Assembly (NCBI GenBank): GCA_022747635.1 | Contig: JAKTNV010000024.1 | Span: forward strand, 2,418,001 to 2,482,000 | Length of the DNA: 64,000 nucleotides | Direction: 5' to 3' | From: Hetaerina americana | Lineage: Eukaryota; Arthropoda; Insecta; Odonata; Calopterygidae | Shown: positions 45,976-57,790 of the stretch, one piece after another | Layout of the letters: each line of letters begins with the position of its first letter | How positions within the stretch are numbered: position 1 is the stretch's first letter | Notes under the pieces: generated by a model | Database searches by the model: none | What the model saw: only the letters and a program-made list of their open reading frames with translations | What the model was told of the DNA's origin: nothing | Program-made: the position numbers and the translations under genes

Positions 45976-48150
45976 GCGTTGCAATTTTTAGATGCACTTG
46001 AAAATTCAAGGGTATCATAAACTGCATAATTGGACTGCATAAGGACTACAAAAAACAGCATAATTGTGCTGCGAACCTTCCTGATAACCAGTTTTCCTCC
46101 GAAATCTCAAGAATCTAGTTATAGTTTACCACCTTTCTTCTCGAGAGCTAAGTCACAAGAGCTAACGAAAAACCCATAACATAGGAGAGAGTCAAATCCG
46201 GCATTGAGGTAGTGGGCTTGTGCTTTATACATCCGACTAACCCGACGCCAAATACGAAATTTATTGTTGTATATAAATTTTCCCCGATATTGTTGTTAAA
46301 TATTAGACAATGTTATCCGGATTATTCTTGTTCCTTCATTATTTATCTGGAGTTAGTTTCCGGTTTTAATCCCTTTGGGAATATATATTCTCTACCACTC
46401 ATCATGTGTAAAAATGTGTATCGAGATTTGCTCTTGATCTTTTAAAATGACTCCTGGGGAGTTGCGTCGAAAAAGGTTTACCTCCAGCAAGCATGCATGT
46501 ATGTACCTAGACCGTGGCTCTTCTCGTGTAAAATTCTCTTGCCAAAATCTGGGCCATAATTCAAGCCAAACTTTCGAAAGGAGTAAAACTGGCTCAGATT
46601 CATTCAGGCATTTAAATACCTTACAAGCTTGTTTCCTGGCTCCACTCTCAAGATAAATGTCACTCTTGTTATTATTTACCAGAGTGTTTCCTTTATAATT
46701 TCAGTGATATATATTTCCTCTAAGCTTTGCATTAATTTCTGTGATCCAAGGGAAAATAGATAAGCATCATAAATTATTTCCCTGAGAGGCAATGTAAAGG
46801 GTAGCCATTTTTTATTCAAAAATAACCCTTTGGAGCATAAAAAATGGAAACAAAAAAGTAAACCATCATCTTTAATTTTGTGTTTTATCTAAGCGCTTTT
46901 CACTAATAGAATTAAAGTTAGAAGGCTGTTTTCGTGTTTTTATTAGAAAGGGATATAGTATACTAATTTTACTACGGCTCCTGTGATGAAAAAATGCTTA
47001 ATAGAAACACCTGAGAATATATGATTGTGTCATGAAGTATTCCGAAACTGATGAACATGTGACGTTGAAACTTGACTGGATCGTTTTGCTATGCGAGTTG
47101 ATTACATCCTCATCATTTATTTGCAGTCTCTGTGGCCTTTGGGGTCCTGGGACCCCTGACAAGGGCTAAGGTATTAAGTTTTCAAGTGTAGCGTGGGTCT
47201 TTTGTTTTCCTCTCTCTTGGACTTAATATTTTAGGTGTCATACGAGGTGCAAATACGGTGTATTTCAAAATGTTGGCCGGCTTAAAGTCATTATCTTTTC
47301 AAGATCGTAAGAAGGCTTTAGTTCAAGGAGCCATCATTTTCTGTCAGTTGTTTTTTTTTGCAATGTCAAGTATAACTGCGCATGCGCCATACGGCACTAA
47401 GGGAAGTGAAAGGAGCAATCATTATCATATTATTTTTTTCTTTAGTCCCCTTCGTGGCTTGGCGGGGACCAAACGAAGCTCTTCCGAAATTCTTGTGATC
47501 CCTCAATTATGTGATCGGGACTCCAGTCCCGGGGATGCGGCCCCGGGGAGATAAGTAAGTAGTTTAATCTACCGAACTTTCTCAAGTCTCTTGTGGCTCC
47601 CGAGGAAAATCTGGATTCAGATAAAAATACCATTTAATGATAGCTTCTCCATCGTCAATCCCGATACACTTTCCAACTCTATCCAACCGACTGAAACGGA
47701 GAGGGGGAATAATTCTTCTTCGTTCTCGATGGAACCATGGGAGGTTTCAAGGAGCGTTCCTAGAATTACTGAGCGATCAAAGAAAAATATATTCTTTAAT
47801 TTTCAATCCTTAAGCTGAAGAAGTTAAATTTTTCAGAGAGGGCGATAAGCCAGCGGCATCCATCAGTCAAATGTATCCAAACATGAGACGGAAAGACCCG
47901 ATATGAAAGTGGCCAACTAGTCTGAAGTAACAGTTCCTAGGCCACCATAACAATCAGAACACATATTCCTTTTCTCGTCAAAGTGGCGCACGTGAAAACA
48001 GTAATAGAGGAGAGACTGCTTTGAAAGCTAGGTCGAGGAAAGAAAATAACGGGTATTTTAATTTTAATTAAGGGAGAGTGAAAGTACACAAGGCTAAAGA
48101 GTACGCAATTGTAGTTTGTTCTATGGCATTTAAGTATATGTTATATCGGA

Positions 48151-48151
<1 letters not shown>
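45976..48151. other. Mostly AT-rich DNA, nothing firmly recognised
   Basis: A GC-richer block at 47,440-47,560 has two nested inverted words (GGGACTCCAGTCCC; CCCCGGGGATGCGGCCCCGGGG). It resembles no tRNA or known repeat that I can name. The remainder is featureless. Confidence 0.45.

Positions 48152-48230
<79 letters not shown>
48152..48230. repeat. (TA)n microsatellite
   Basis: About 78 bp of pure TA, the longest in the window. It directly abuts the hammerhead-like motif. Confidence 0.97.
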
Positions 48231-48234
<4 letters not shown>

Positions 48235-48271
48235 TCTGAAGACGACAGCCGTGCTGTCGAAACGTAAAATA
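48231..48271 (+). ncRNA. Putative hammerhead ribozyme core (type I-like)
   Basis: CTGAAGA (48,236-48,242) fits the invariant CUGANGA box. Stem II is GACAG (48,244-48,248) with CTGTC (48,254-48,258) around the loop CCGTG, and GAAAC (48,259-48,263) fits the GAAA box. GTA (48,264-48,266) would be the cleavage triplet (NUH). Stem I can form between TGTTT (48,231-48,235) and AAATA (48,267-48,271). Stem III is only the palindromic ACGT, which would favour cleavage as a dimer, as described for short-stem hammerheads in Penelope-like elements. An extra C at 48,243 leaves position 10.1 unpaired. Function is inferred. Confidence 0.5.
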
Positions 48272-48371
48272 ACAAATTGTGAGTGTCCTTTCTTTGTGTC
48301 TCTATATTCTAAAAATCTACATCTGTGTTTTTATATATTTGTGTGTCGCCGAAGAGCGTTCCATTTCGAAG

Positions 48372-48377
<6 letters not shown>
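48231..48377 (+). mobile_element. Penelope-like or retrozyme-like fragment
   Basis: A 147-bp segment between two (TA)n arrays. It starts with the hammerhead-like core at 48,231-48,271 and continues with AAATAACAAATTGTGAGTG and TTTGTGTCTC, words shared in order with the minus-strand segment at 1,708-1,836. No protein-coding part is present. Penelope-like elements carry hammerhead motifs in their terminal regions, and animals also have small non-coding relatives (retrozymes). Which of the two this is cannot be decided from one copy. Confidence 0.5.

Positions 48378-48378
<1 letters not shown>

Positions 48379-48409
<31 letters not shown>
48379..48409. repeat. (TA)n microsatellite
   Basis: About 31 bp of TA between the Penelope-like segment and SINE-B copy 3. 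Confidence 0.93.
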
Positions 48410-48410
<1 letters not shown>

Positions 48411-48412
<2 letters not shown>

Positions 48413-48567
48413 TTCCCTGTGCCGGTTATGGTTTCCCAGGAAGTTCTGATATCCGAAAAATCACATCGCTTGGGTGGAGCTGCAGGTGTCCAGAGACTTG
48501 CCCAGCAATTGAACCCGGGACCCTTCGTTCAGTAGTCCAACGCTCTACCCCTGGGCTACCTTGACGC
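48411..48567 (-). mobile_element. SINE-B copy 3, 3'-truncated
   Basis: On the minus strand the head reads GGTAGCCCAGGGGTAGAGCG, TTGGACTACTGAACG and a B box (GGTTCAATTGCTGG, with two changes). CAGCTCCACCCAAGCGATGT, a GATTTTTCGGATATC stretch, CTTCCTGGGAAACCATAACC and GGCACAGGG follow. It lacks the terminal GCCGTCGGGCTTAGTACTG block of the 27.6-28.1 kb copies and ends at the (TA)n array. Its 5' side also meets a TATATAAATATATATATG stretch. Confidence 0.78.
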
Positions 48568-48859
48568 ATGTATATAAATATATATATGAGTACAGTATTG
48601 TGTATTGGGTAATACAAGGATCATCAAAAACCCTGGTAGATCAGTGCTCGAAGTTGTACTCGATTCGAAATACACACGCTTTTTCATATTAATCCCTTCA
48701 TTTTTCTCGAAATGTGTACTAACCAGGGGAGTAACAAATACATCGTGTCCTAATAACGCATTTTCCCCCTATGAATGAACCTAAGGTGCTCTCATGCGAG
48801 GGGTGCAAACCCAAGATCTGGTAGAAGAAACCATGGTGTTCGCCTATGAGTCCAAGGCA
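48568..48859. other. Featureless DNA
   Basis: No supported feature. Confidence 0.45.
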
Positions 48860-50300
48860 AACGAGAGGGGAATAGAGAGAGAGAAATAGAGAAGAGAGAC
48901 CGAAAATGGGGATGGAGGAAAGGACGGCGGCGGGCGCGAGTGTCTCTGAGTAAGGGAGGAGAGGGGGCTGGAAGCCGCTGGAATAAATGGAGTGGAGCTA
49001 GGAATGAAGGGGAGGGAGAGGCGAGGGGGTTAGCCGCGTGGCGCGGGCAGTATCACTGCGGAATGATGGGCGAGATTGGTGTGAGGGAGGGGCCGGGAAG
49101 GGACCGGGGTGTGAGGGCGTGGCGGGAGGGGGCGAGGGGAAGAGCGGATAACATGGACGAGCGATAGTCGGTGCAAATGAGGAAGGAACAGTGGGGGAAA
49201 AGGGGAATGGAGGGAGGTTCGCCGGGATGAGACGACGCCCCCTCCCGCGCAAACACGCTCCCCTTTGGCGTGGTGGTGGCGAAAGGGTGGCGTGGCGGAC
49301 TGTAGGGGCGAGGAGAAGGAAAGCACAAGGTTGCGTTTTGGCCTCCCGCCGTCACTTGATCCCTCGGTGCCCTCTTGAGAGGGACGGCGGACTACTCACT
49401 CACTCACTCAAAAGAGGGAGCCACGGTTGCCTGGCGACAGCCTATCATCATCACTCGCTCTCACTCTCTCTCCCTCTCCCACATCCCCTCACACCGAATT
49501 CCATCTCAACTCCTCTTCTCTCCCATACCCTCCTTGTTTTCTCCTTTCTTCCCTCCTCCTCCCTATTCGCCCTTACCCCTCCCCTCCACCTCTCGGAGGG
49601 CGGAGATTCCACCCCTTCCCCATCCTTCCTCGCCCTGTAGCCGCCGGAGCCTCGGGGCTTTTTTCAATTGACACGGAGCGGCTTTTCAGCTCGGAGGCGA
49701 GTGAGGAAGGGAGCTCCCGCTCCCGCCTCGATAACCCGATCGTGTTTTGTGCCTTTTCGGTTTCCCCTCGGCGCCTCGTGTGTATCTGATCGGGAGCCGA
49801 GGGCAACGGGGTCGGTGTTGCCGCTAACTGGCGAGTCTCGTCCGCCGCACTATCTCCTGTCTCCCATCGCTTGGAGATATCCCGGCGCTCGGAGGAGCGC
49901 CCCTCTCCTTCCGCTCCACGCCCTGACTCTTCGTGCATCATCCTTCGCCTCCTCACTTCCGGGGAGCGGAGTGCGCGTTCAGCGGCAAGTGTTTAAGTGC
50001 GTCTCACTCCGACGGTGGGATTGTTTTGATTTCCTTTTGGCGGCGGAGGAGTTCTGGGGGCCGCGGACGGAGCTCGTCGTGGGGCTGAGTGAGGGGATTC
50101 CTTCTTCTCGAGTCGTGTTTTTGACCTTAGTTCCGCGAGTCGAAGATCCAGCGGCTTGAAGGGGGCTTCCTCCGGACAAGGTAATACATTCCTCTTTTCC
50201 CGAGTTCGGTGGAGTAGAGAAGCGACTTTCCGCAGGGAACGGGCTTTTCGATGCCACCCGTCCTGCATTGCCGGTGAGCTCTACGAAGTGTCGGAGGATA
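48860..50300 (+). promoter_or_regulatory. Largest GC/CpG island; candidate promoter and first exon
   Basis: About 1.4 kb. Plus-strand purine-rich sequence (48,870-49,220) turns pyrimidine-rich (49,440-49,640), followed by CpG-dense balanced sequence (49,640-50,280). A plus-strand splice-donor-like CGGACAAGGTAATAC lies at 50,173-50,187, after which the sequence turns AT-rich and stays poor in open frames to 53.6 kb. That fits a non-coding first exon with a long intron. A TTCAGC near 49,979 resembles an arthropod initiator only weakly. The open frames (149 codons 49,191-49,640 plus; 163 codons 49,668-50,159 plus; 127 codons 49,573-49,956 minus) have no recognised domain. Confidence 0.42.
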
Positions 50301-53300
50301 GTTAAAATTTAACGAACGACCTTCGCAAGACGGCGCATTAATAATATCTTTCGTGTCAAAGTCATTCTATCATATTCTTCATGTCGCTCTGGGGTCATGC
50401 CCAATATCGTATATACCAGTTACTTTAATTTGTTCGCACGTTCAATTAGTGTAGCATTTGCTTCAGACATAGCACAGCTGGTCATGCAAGGTCTCTGACT
50501 CATGCCTGTTCCGTGCGTCTTTGGGCTCTAATTTTATTTCGTAATGGCTTTTTAATAATTATGCCATGAATCAATATCAACCATGAATTTCAATTTTTTT
50601 TCAATTGTTCTCCTCTTTTAATTGGAATCGTTGCTGAACATGAGGGATTAAAAAAAATTAACGTGGAGAGGCTCCCTGTGCTGGTTCCACCGCTTTGATT
50701 CAACCCCATTCAGAAATGCGATCCATGCTGGATCTTCTTGTAATTTTTGGATAAGACACGTGTCCCACATTCTGATGCTGTACGCTCCGAACTCAAAATG
50801 TCTGTTCTCCCAAATGAGGTGCACATTTACTGGCCATGGTGCAGATAGTTGTCAGATCTCGTGTCTTGGAGTGACGTTAGAGTGACTGGAAACTTTGTGA
50901 ATGTGTGTGTTAGAGGGCGTGAGAAGTCTTTTGAAAATCGACAGTGAAACGGGATGAGGCTATAGTGAAAATGTGTTCGTTTTTCATACAACTCATTGCA
51001 TCCCAAGTGGTGTTTGCTGTCACCACCTTATAAATTGCCTCTGTATTAAGCATCCATAGATCGTGCATGCTCTCACAGTGCTTGCATGCTAGTTGTCTTT
51101 CCCTTTATGCCTAAATAGTATTGTGTCGCGATCTTTACTCCAGTGAATTTAGGCTGACAAGATGCTTAGTCAGTGACTGCACTTGTATCTATTTTTCCTT
51201 TCCTTCTTCATTTAATTTGAGGTCCATATTTTATCTTAGTTTGATATTCAGTTTTATTCAAACGTAGATGCTTTTCCCATGGAGTATTCAGGTCTACACT
51301 TCTTTCTTGACTAAATTTGTGATTGAAAGTTATTTCTCAATTTTTCGCAACAAGTTTCTTTATTTCGGTGTGGAGAAAATATTTGAGGTGCATACATAAA
51401 TAATTTTTATCAATTCAAATGTAAGTCTACATCGGTGAAATACAAGATTGACATTTAAAATTTGCTCTTTTGCTGCATTATCTTCACCTATTACGTATTT
51501 GAAAAGTGTATGCTAAGTGTTTTGGCGTTACAATGATATTATTACTGTATAAATCAACTCACCTGTTGAATAATTTTACTGATGGAAGGTTAGATATTTT
51601 TAAAAATTTCATAGAAAATCCTCGCCTCTTCAATGAGCTTTATCAAGGGTAATAATCGAGTTTTTATGCTAAATTTTTTAACTGAATGTAGCCAAGAATA
51701 CCACTCAGATTCGCAAATTTTAAATGTGTAAGGATATAATTAAAAACAATAGAAGTTTTTGGCGTTTTTCAGATTTATTTAACTCTTTGATATCATAGGA
51801 AATGAAAATGAATTTAGAGTAAAGAACTCCTTTGTGCACTATGCTTCACAATTTACCTTGTAGAGCGGCTTCGGAGAAGTCGAAATCTCTCCCCATCTTG
51901 ATACTCTATCCATTTTAAGATCGACCTGCAATGCATTTTACCCCCGAGCAATCAAGTAATTGCCCTCGCTCGTCGACATTCCTCCTGCGACCAACCCTCG
52001 ATCCCTTCAGCTCACGTCTCTCGTTGCATAACGAACAATACGACTTGTTCCTTTAAAAAAATCTCACAAGTGCGCTAGCGTCGAAGGCCCATTGTCTTGT
52101 AAATAGGTCGTGAATATATCGATTCCCCCAAAAAAAGCACAGAACTTCATTATAATTAATTCGATTTTCATGTCAATCCTACCAACCCTCTGCTGTATTC
52201 ACTTAAGTTTTTAATATATGAAGATATTGCCCGTCAGAATCGCTTGAAATGAGAAAATATATAATTGGTGACTATCATTGAAAGAGAATACTTTGAAGGA
52301 TGTGAAAACAAACCCTGTTATTTATTGTTCATTTGTAAAATTAAGTTATATTTACCTTGTATGCTAAATTTCCATTCAAAAATATTCTTTCCCTGAATTG
52401 TATTTCGAAGAACTGCTAACAGAAATCTTACGCTTGCTCTTTCAAAATATACTAGACGGTTTGGGCATTCTTTAATCCTGATGAAACTGAGAACACCGTA
52501 GAAATATTCCAGCCCTCATTTTTCATATCTAGTAGGACATAATTTTTTATATCCCATTAGATGTATTCACAAAGGGTTAGATTATTTCACTCATGACATT
52601 AAGCACCTAAAGTGAACTTGGAATTCTATTTGAAGAAAATAATATCTTCAAAAATGAAGATTTGTTTCCGCGAATGCTAGAAAAAAATACATTCTAGTGG
52701 CAGTTTTGAATTCATTAAAATTATATATTTTGCATGATCTTGCATAAACTGTGACGTGGATGTAAGTATTTCTGCTTTTCTTTTCTCAATTTGTATTTCT
52801 GAGGTGATTATACATTGATGCATAAGTATTATGAGTAGATCTACAAATAATTATCACCCTTAGTAACGATAACTCTTGACATGCCATTATCCTACGTACA
52901 TAAAGTCATATTACGCATTGAAGGGTGTAGTTTTTCTCTGCAATTGTTTTGTCGGAGTGCATAGGAACTGTGAATGTTGTAAAAATCGGAACTCAATTCA
53001 ATTATTATTCATTTTAATCATCATGGCGCTATAAAATAGTAGTTACCAGAAATTATGTCTCTGCCGAGCTGCAATGGTTCTTTTCAGAGGGATTCTAGTC
53101 AAGGGGCTCCGGTTGGCAGAGCATAGTCAAATGTTATTTATGATTCTGACGTCACCCATTGAAACTAATGTTATTTGATTTTGATTGCCGTGTCCTAGAA
53201 ATTGAGAAAAATTCTGGTGGAGCCTTATTGCTTAGAAGTTGGCAAAACACTTCGGTTTTCTCTGGCACTCGCCCAAACTTGGTAACAGCTGACCCCCAGT

Positions 53301-54229
53301 TCTATAAGGGAATTGAATATGAATTATTGTGAAAACCACCTTAGATATTTAACCTGTGCGTTGTTTGACAAACGAAAAACGTTTTGCAATATATTATTTT
53401 CTAGTATATTTTCTAATTTACCCATCGGCCAAATTACCATATTGGTTAGGTCTGCCTTCATTGTAAGTACCAGTCCCTATCTATAACATTCCTATAGCTA
53501 CGAATAAAAAGCACCAAATCTTTTTCAACATTAATAAAACTCACAACTTGCTTTCGCAAATATGAAATTCAACATAAAATCAGTATATTGCATTTTACGG
53601 ACTCCAGTTTAGTGGCAGTTTCCACACAGAGCAAACTCTGGTGTAATAGTCTTCTCTCCAGTGTATTTACTTCTGAGAATTTTACGTTGTTGCCTTGCAA
53701 GCATTTAGCAAAAACAATCTCGACAGGTGGACGAATAGAAATACCAGGAAATAGGAAAGTACAAACTTTTAGTTAAATCAACGACTACTCAGCAAGTCTT
53801 GTATTCTTTTTGCCCATGAGAATGTGTGATTCTTTCCTCTGAGAGCCACCTCTATAATCAAGATATGCCACTTCGATTTCCTTACAGATGTGGATTTCCG
53901 AATACATCTGTTTCCATTAAAATGATGTATTTTCCCGTTTTAAATGCCCTACTTTTAGCGAAGTAGTATCTTTTAGCGCTGTTCTTATCCCTAGCCCCTT
54001 TTTTGGTAAATGTTCAATTTTATGATCCATGTGGAACGGTTTTTTTCATGCAGCTACTCAGCGATAATAGGGAAAGTTTTTATCTTCCCTGTCGCCTCAT
54101 TTTCTTTCAACCTCACGGGTAATATGAGCGCCATATAGCTAATTATCATACACTCAGTGCTCTCGGAATGAGATTAAAAACCCCCTTTTCAAGAAACTCT
54201 TGAGTAATTACTGTCAAATGGAATAGTCG
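50301..54229. other. AT-rich DNA, nothing recognised (possible intron)
   Basis: Nearly 4 kb with essentially no open frames over 60 codons until 53,588, and no terminal or tRNA-like repeats. It is consistent with intronic DNA downstream of the 50.18 kb donor, but this is inference. Confidence 0.45.
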
Positions 54230-54960
54230 ACGACAGAGCCGGAGGGCCCATTCCTATTCTTCCTGCTCGCAGTCACTTCCCTCTCTCCCCCAAAATATCT
54301 TTTCCATAAACACTTTGGTTTCTCTTTCGTATACAAAGATTATACCCCCTCCCTCACACTCCATCCTTATGGAAAGACTTGGAGAATGGGAAGAGCGGGA
54401 GAAAGTCTTAATCACATTTGTGCCCCGGGAATTCGAAGTCGAAAATCCTATTGGTGAAAAAAAATGAAAGAAGGGATGGGGGGGTGCAAGCAAGTAGGTG
54501 TTTGTGTGTGGTTGGGCGGATAGGAGTGGAGTGAGTGGAGGTGGTGAAATGGAGGGTTTGGGGAGAGGGGTGGTTAGGAAGGTTTGAGATGGCATAAATC
54601 CATTTCCACTCACCCGCGGCAGTTACGCCGAGCACATTCGCGACCAACCGGGAGCAATCCGCTGGCTCGGCGTTCAGTCTTCTTGCCCTCCCCCATCGCC
54701 CCGCCCTCTCCTCCTCTTCCCCGTTCTCCCACTCTCCCATGCCGAAGCCTGCCTCTACCCATTGCCTTTTCCCTCTCGCTTTCTTCCCATTACCTTCAGC
54801 AGCTCTATTTCTCATTCCACCGCCGTCTCTGCCGCGTTCCATCCTTCACCCCTCAGTCCTCCACCACCTCCGCCTACACACTCGATTCCCTCCCCCTGTA
54901 ATCTCCTTCTCCCTCTATTGATGTCTCGTTCTCCCACTACTTAGCTTGCGGAAATATTCG
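54230..54960. promoter_or_regulatory. GC-rich island with purine-to-pyrimidine switch
   Basis: 54,440-54,595 is purine-rich and T/G-rich (GAAGGGATGGGGGGGTG). A CpG-rich centre (54,600-54,680) leads into pyrimidine-rich 54,680-54,930 (CCCTCCCCC, CCGCCCTCTCCTCC). Long antisense frames (119 and 144 codons) and plus frames (105 codons) are compositional. No domain was recognised. Confidence 0.35.
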
Positions 54961-57119
54961 CCCCGTCGTAATTTTATATCCGATTCACTCCATCCCTTCG
55001 TTTCTCCATTCTTCCATAGCTTAGGAACTGGACGCTCCTCTAGTCCCTTCCAGTTCAGGTTCATGTGTCCCTACTTCTTCCTTCTCATAAAGCGTTCTTA
55101 CCGGTGTTTTCTGGATATTTTTTGGGAATTGTTGATTTATGATTCGAAATTGGTATTTCAAAGGAATGTCATTCAAAAATCTTGCAGAAACAGAAATAAT
55201 ATGTCGTTTTGTATCCCAAGGTGCCTTTTTAAATGGCGCGATCAACTTCATGTGCTAAATTATCCTCATTGGATACTATGTTTCTTACTTAATAATGATA
55301 TGGGTATTTGAATGTTAAGGAATGCTAATATTAATACATATCATGTTTTTTTGGGGTATAAGGCGGCCGAAAGTTAAAATAATGATTTGTGTTTAGATGG
55401 GTGACCTTATTTTCCTTGTGAGTTTATGCGGAAAAGTTGAATATTTAGTAATGATATATCTTATTTTATGTCACCATTGCGCCTGAGTAACTCCGACAGT
55501 CTTTCCTTGTAGTTTTCTTTGCTTTTATATAATTAAGCATCTCATGGAATATCTCCTTTTTTACTTTTCTTTATTTTTTCTTGGGCATCGTCCCTGAATT
55601 TATAAGGACAGTTTTTCGCATCATGATTTCAAAATCTCATGATATCTCTCTTAATCTCTCAACTTCTCGTTTTATTTTTTTCTCCTCTTATTTTATTAAC
55701 TTTCATTATGGTTCTTTTTAATTTATTTCTCTGCTCTGAAGTGCTTAAACTCTCTATTTTCTCTCCCCAATTATATAACTCAACTCCTATATGGGGGCTG
55801 TAATGGCCTATTTTACAACTGAGAGAGCATGAAGCAATACTTATAATACCAAATTATGCAAAGGAGTGCAGTCATTTATCGATGATTTCATTAAATTACG
55901 AGTTTATCCATTGATTCCTTCATTTGAATTTCTAGTCGTAAAGTTACTCACGCCTCCCCGTCTGTACTCATGTATCAAGACCTAACTTTCTAAATTACTG
56001 TACGATAATGCAATTTCTAACGCCATCAAAACCACCTTTTGTCAGTCAACTTCTACGCTTTTCCACCCAATCCAGGACTTTCGAGTGCCTACTATATGTC
56101 ATGAGGGTATTCGATCAAACCAGACCTCATAAGAATGTCTGACATTCTAATGAGTGTATCTGTCATCGTAGACTGCTGGATATCCAATTACGTTTGCTCC
56201 AGTCTATCGGCTCCATAATTGAATTCCGAGGGTGTAAGGGGGAATATTAGAAATAATATTTCCTCTTATTTATTAGAAACAATATTTCCTCTTACAATCT
56301 AATCTAAATACATTAATACTGGTGATTTACAGAGAAGTGTGATCGATCATACGTTCACACAGATTAATGAAGCATTTGCTAACCTAATCGTTGAAAGATA
56401 TATCCAGAGAATAATTAAAGTTGACAAGCTATATTTTGTGGCTTGGACCCCATATCAAAAATGATACGGGTATTTTGAATTCATCATAGAAAAAAAGTGA
56501 TGCGAAAATTGTGCAAATGTTGGAAGAATTCTGTCAGGTTAGGAAAGGACACAAGGGATCACATAATTGCCTGATAACCTGCAATGGATACCCCTGTTGA
56601 ATCGGAAACTGAACATTAAACTTAACTCATTACCAAGTTATCAATGGAATCATGCGATTATCTTGCGTGCTCTACTCACGCAAGTCGAGCATTGATAATA
56701 AAATGAGAACGATATCTTGTGGAAAGCTTCAAAAATTCCTCTTAATTTGCGGTCGCGGTCGAAAGGGTGATACATATGCAACGTAATACGAACAATCCTT
56801 CATTTACTTCTTTCTCTCTATTTTAATGGATGTTTCCTACCTCAACCCGAAAGAATGTATTTTATGCTACCAGGGAATGAGTACCTTAAGCCATTCAGAT
56901 TTATATCAATATTCCTGTATTCTGATTGACCAGATATCGCTTAGTGATTTTCGTTATCAGCAGTCCACTTTTTTGGATCGATGCGGATACATTTTGGTAC
57001 GAAGACATTTCCATAGGGGTTTTCTGTCTTCAGACTTAAGTCTAAGCCTTGTGAAAATAAAATTATCACGTTTATCACTCCAAAGTCCAATAGTATTTTT
57101 TAAGTAAAAGTAGATTGGC
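54961..57119. other. AT-rich DNA with a 26-bp tandem duplication
   Basis: ATTAGAAA(T/C)AATATTTCCTCTTA occurs twice in tandem at about 56,245-56,296. The 121-codon plus frame at 54,946-55,311 has no recognised motif. Otherwise featureless. Confidence 0.45.
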
Positions 57120-57790
57120 GACCCCGATATAACTTTCCTCCCACATTTCTTTTCATCCCTTCTTATTCCTCTCCTCTCTACTCTCATTCGCTCCTTTTTG
57201 CCCCATTTTTCCAAATCGTGGCGATAACTGCGCCAATTTTCTCTCAATTCTATTCCATATAGGCTTGCGCGCCACCTCCTGTGGTGCGTTTTCTCTTCCC
57301 TTAGGTCCCTCGTCTTTTATTTTCCGCGTCCTTCGCTCACTCAACTTTTCTTTCTCCCTCTCCTTTTCAGCGTTTGGATTGCAACTCTTCCTAACGGTAT
57401 ATAAGGACCCCCCCCCCCCACGTGGAGAAGGTTTCTCACCCCCTTTCTCTTTTCCCCCGTAGATTCTCCATCTCCGATTCGCCCAATTTATCTTTCTTTC
57501 GGAGGTATAACGAAAAGGAAGCGGACCGATAATAGTACTTTGCGGGAATGTCCCGGACCCTGGGAGACCGTTCCTCGCAGCCCCATGCTCTCATCGATGC
57601 CCGCTCATAACTCCTCCCTCTGCATCCCTCTCTCCCCTCACGCTTCCCCGCCGCATTCCCACACTCTGTCATTACGCTTTCACCCCTCATTGTCTCCCGG
57701 CGCTCCCTGCCTCCTCCCTCTCTCCTCAATGCCGAGTGCTTTCACGCCTCTCGGTCATCTTTCATCCCGTCTACATTTGTGCTAATACAC
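57120..57790. promoter_or_regulatory. GC-rich, pyrimidine-rich island
   Basis: The plus strand is pyrimidine-rich through most of its length, with 12-13 consecutive C near 57,408-57,419 and CpG at 57,540-57,600 and 57,640-57,690. A TATATAAGGA word at 57,399-57,408 precedes the C run and could be a TATA box. The frames on both strands are compositional. Confidence 0.33.

Noticed and set aside
46205..46225. let-7-like word (TGAGGTAGTGGG)
   Set aside because: It diverges after the first 9-10 bases, and no paired arm forms a microRNA hairpin.
49191..50268. Frames of 120-163 codons on both strands in the 49-50 kb island
   Set aside because: Overlapping open frames on both strands are typical of GC-rich sequence lacking AT-rich stops. 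No domain was recognised.
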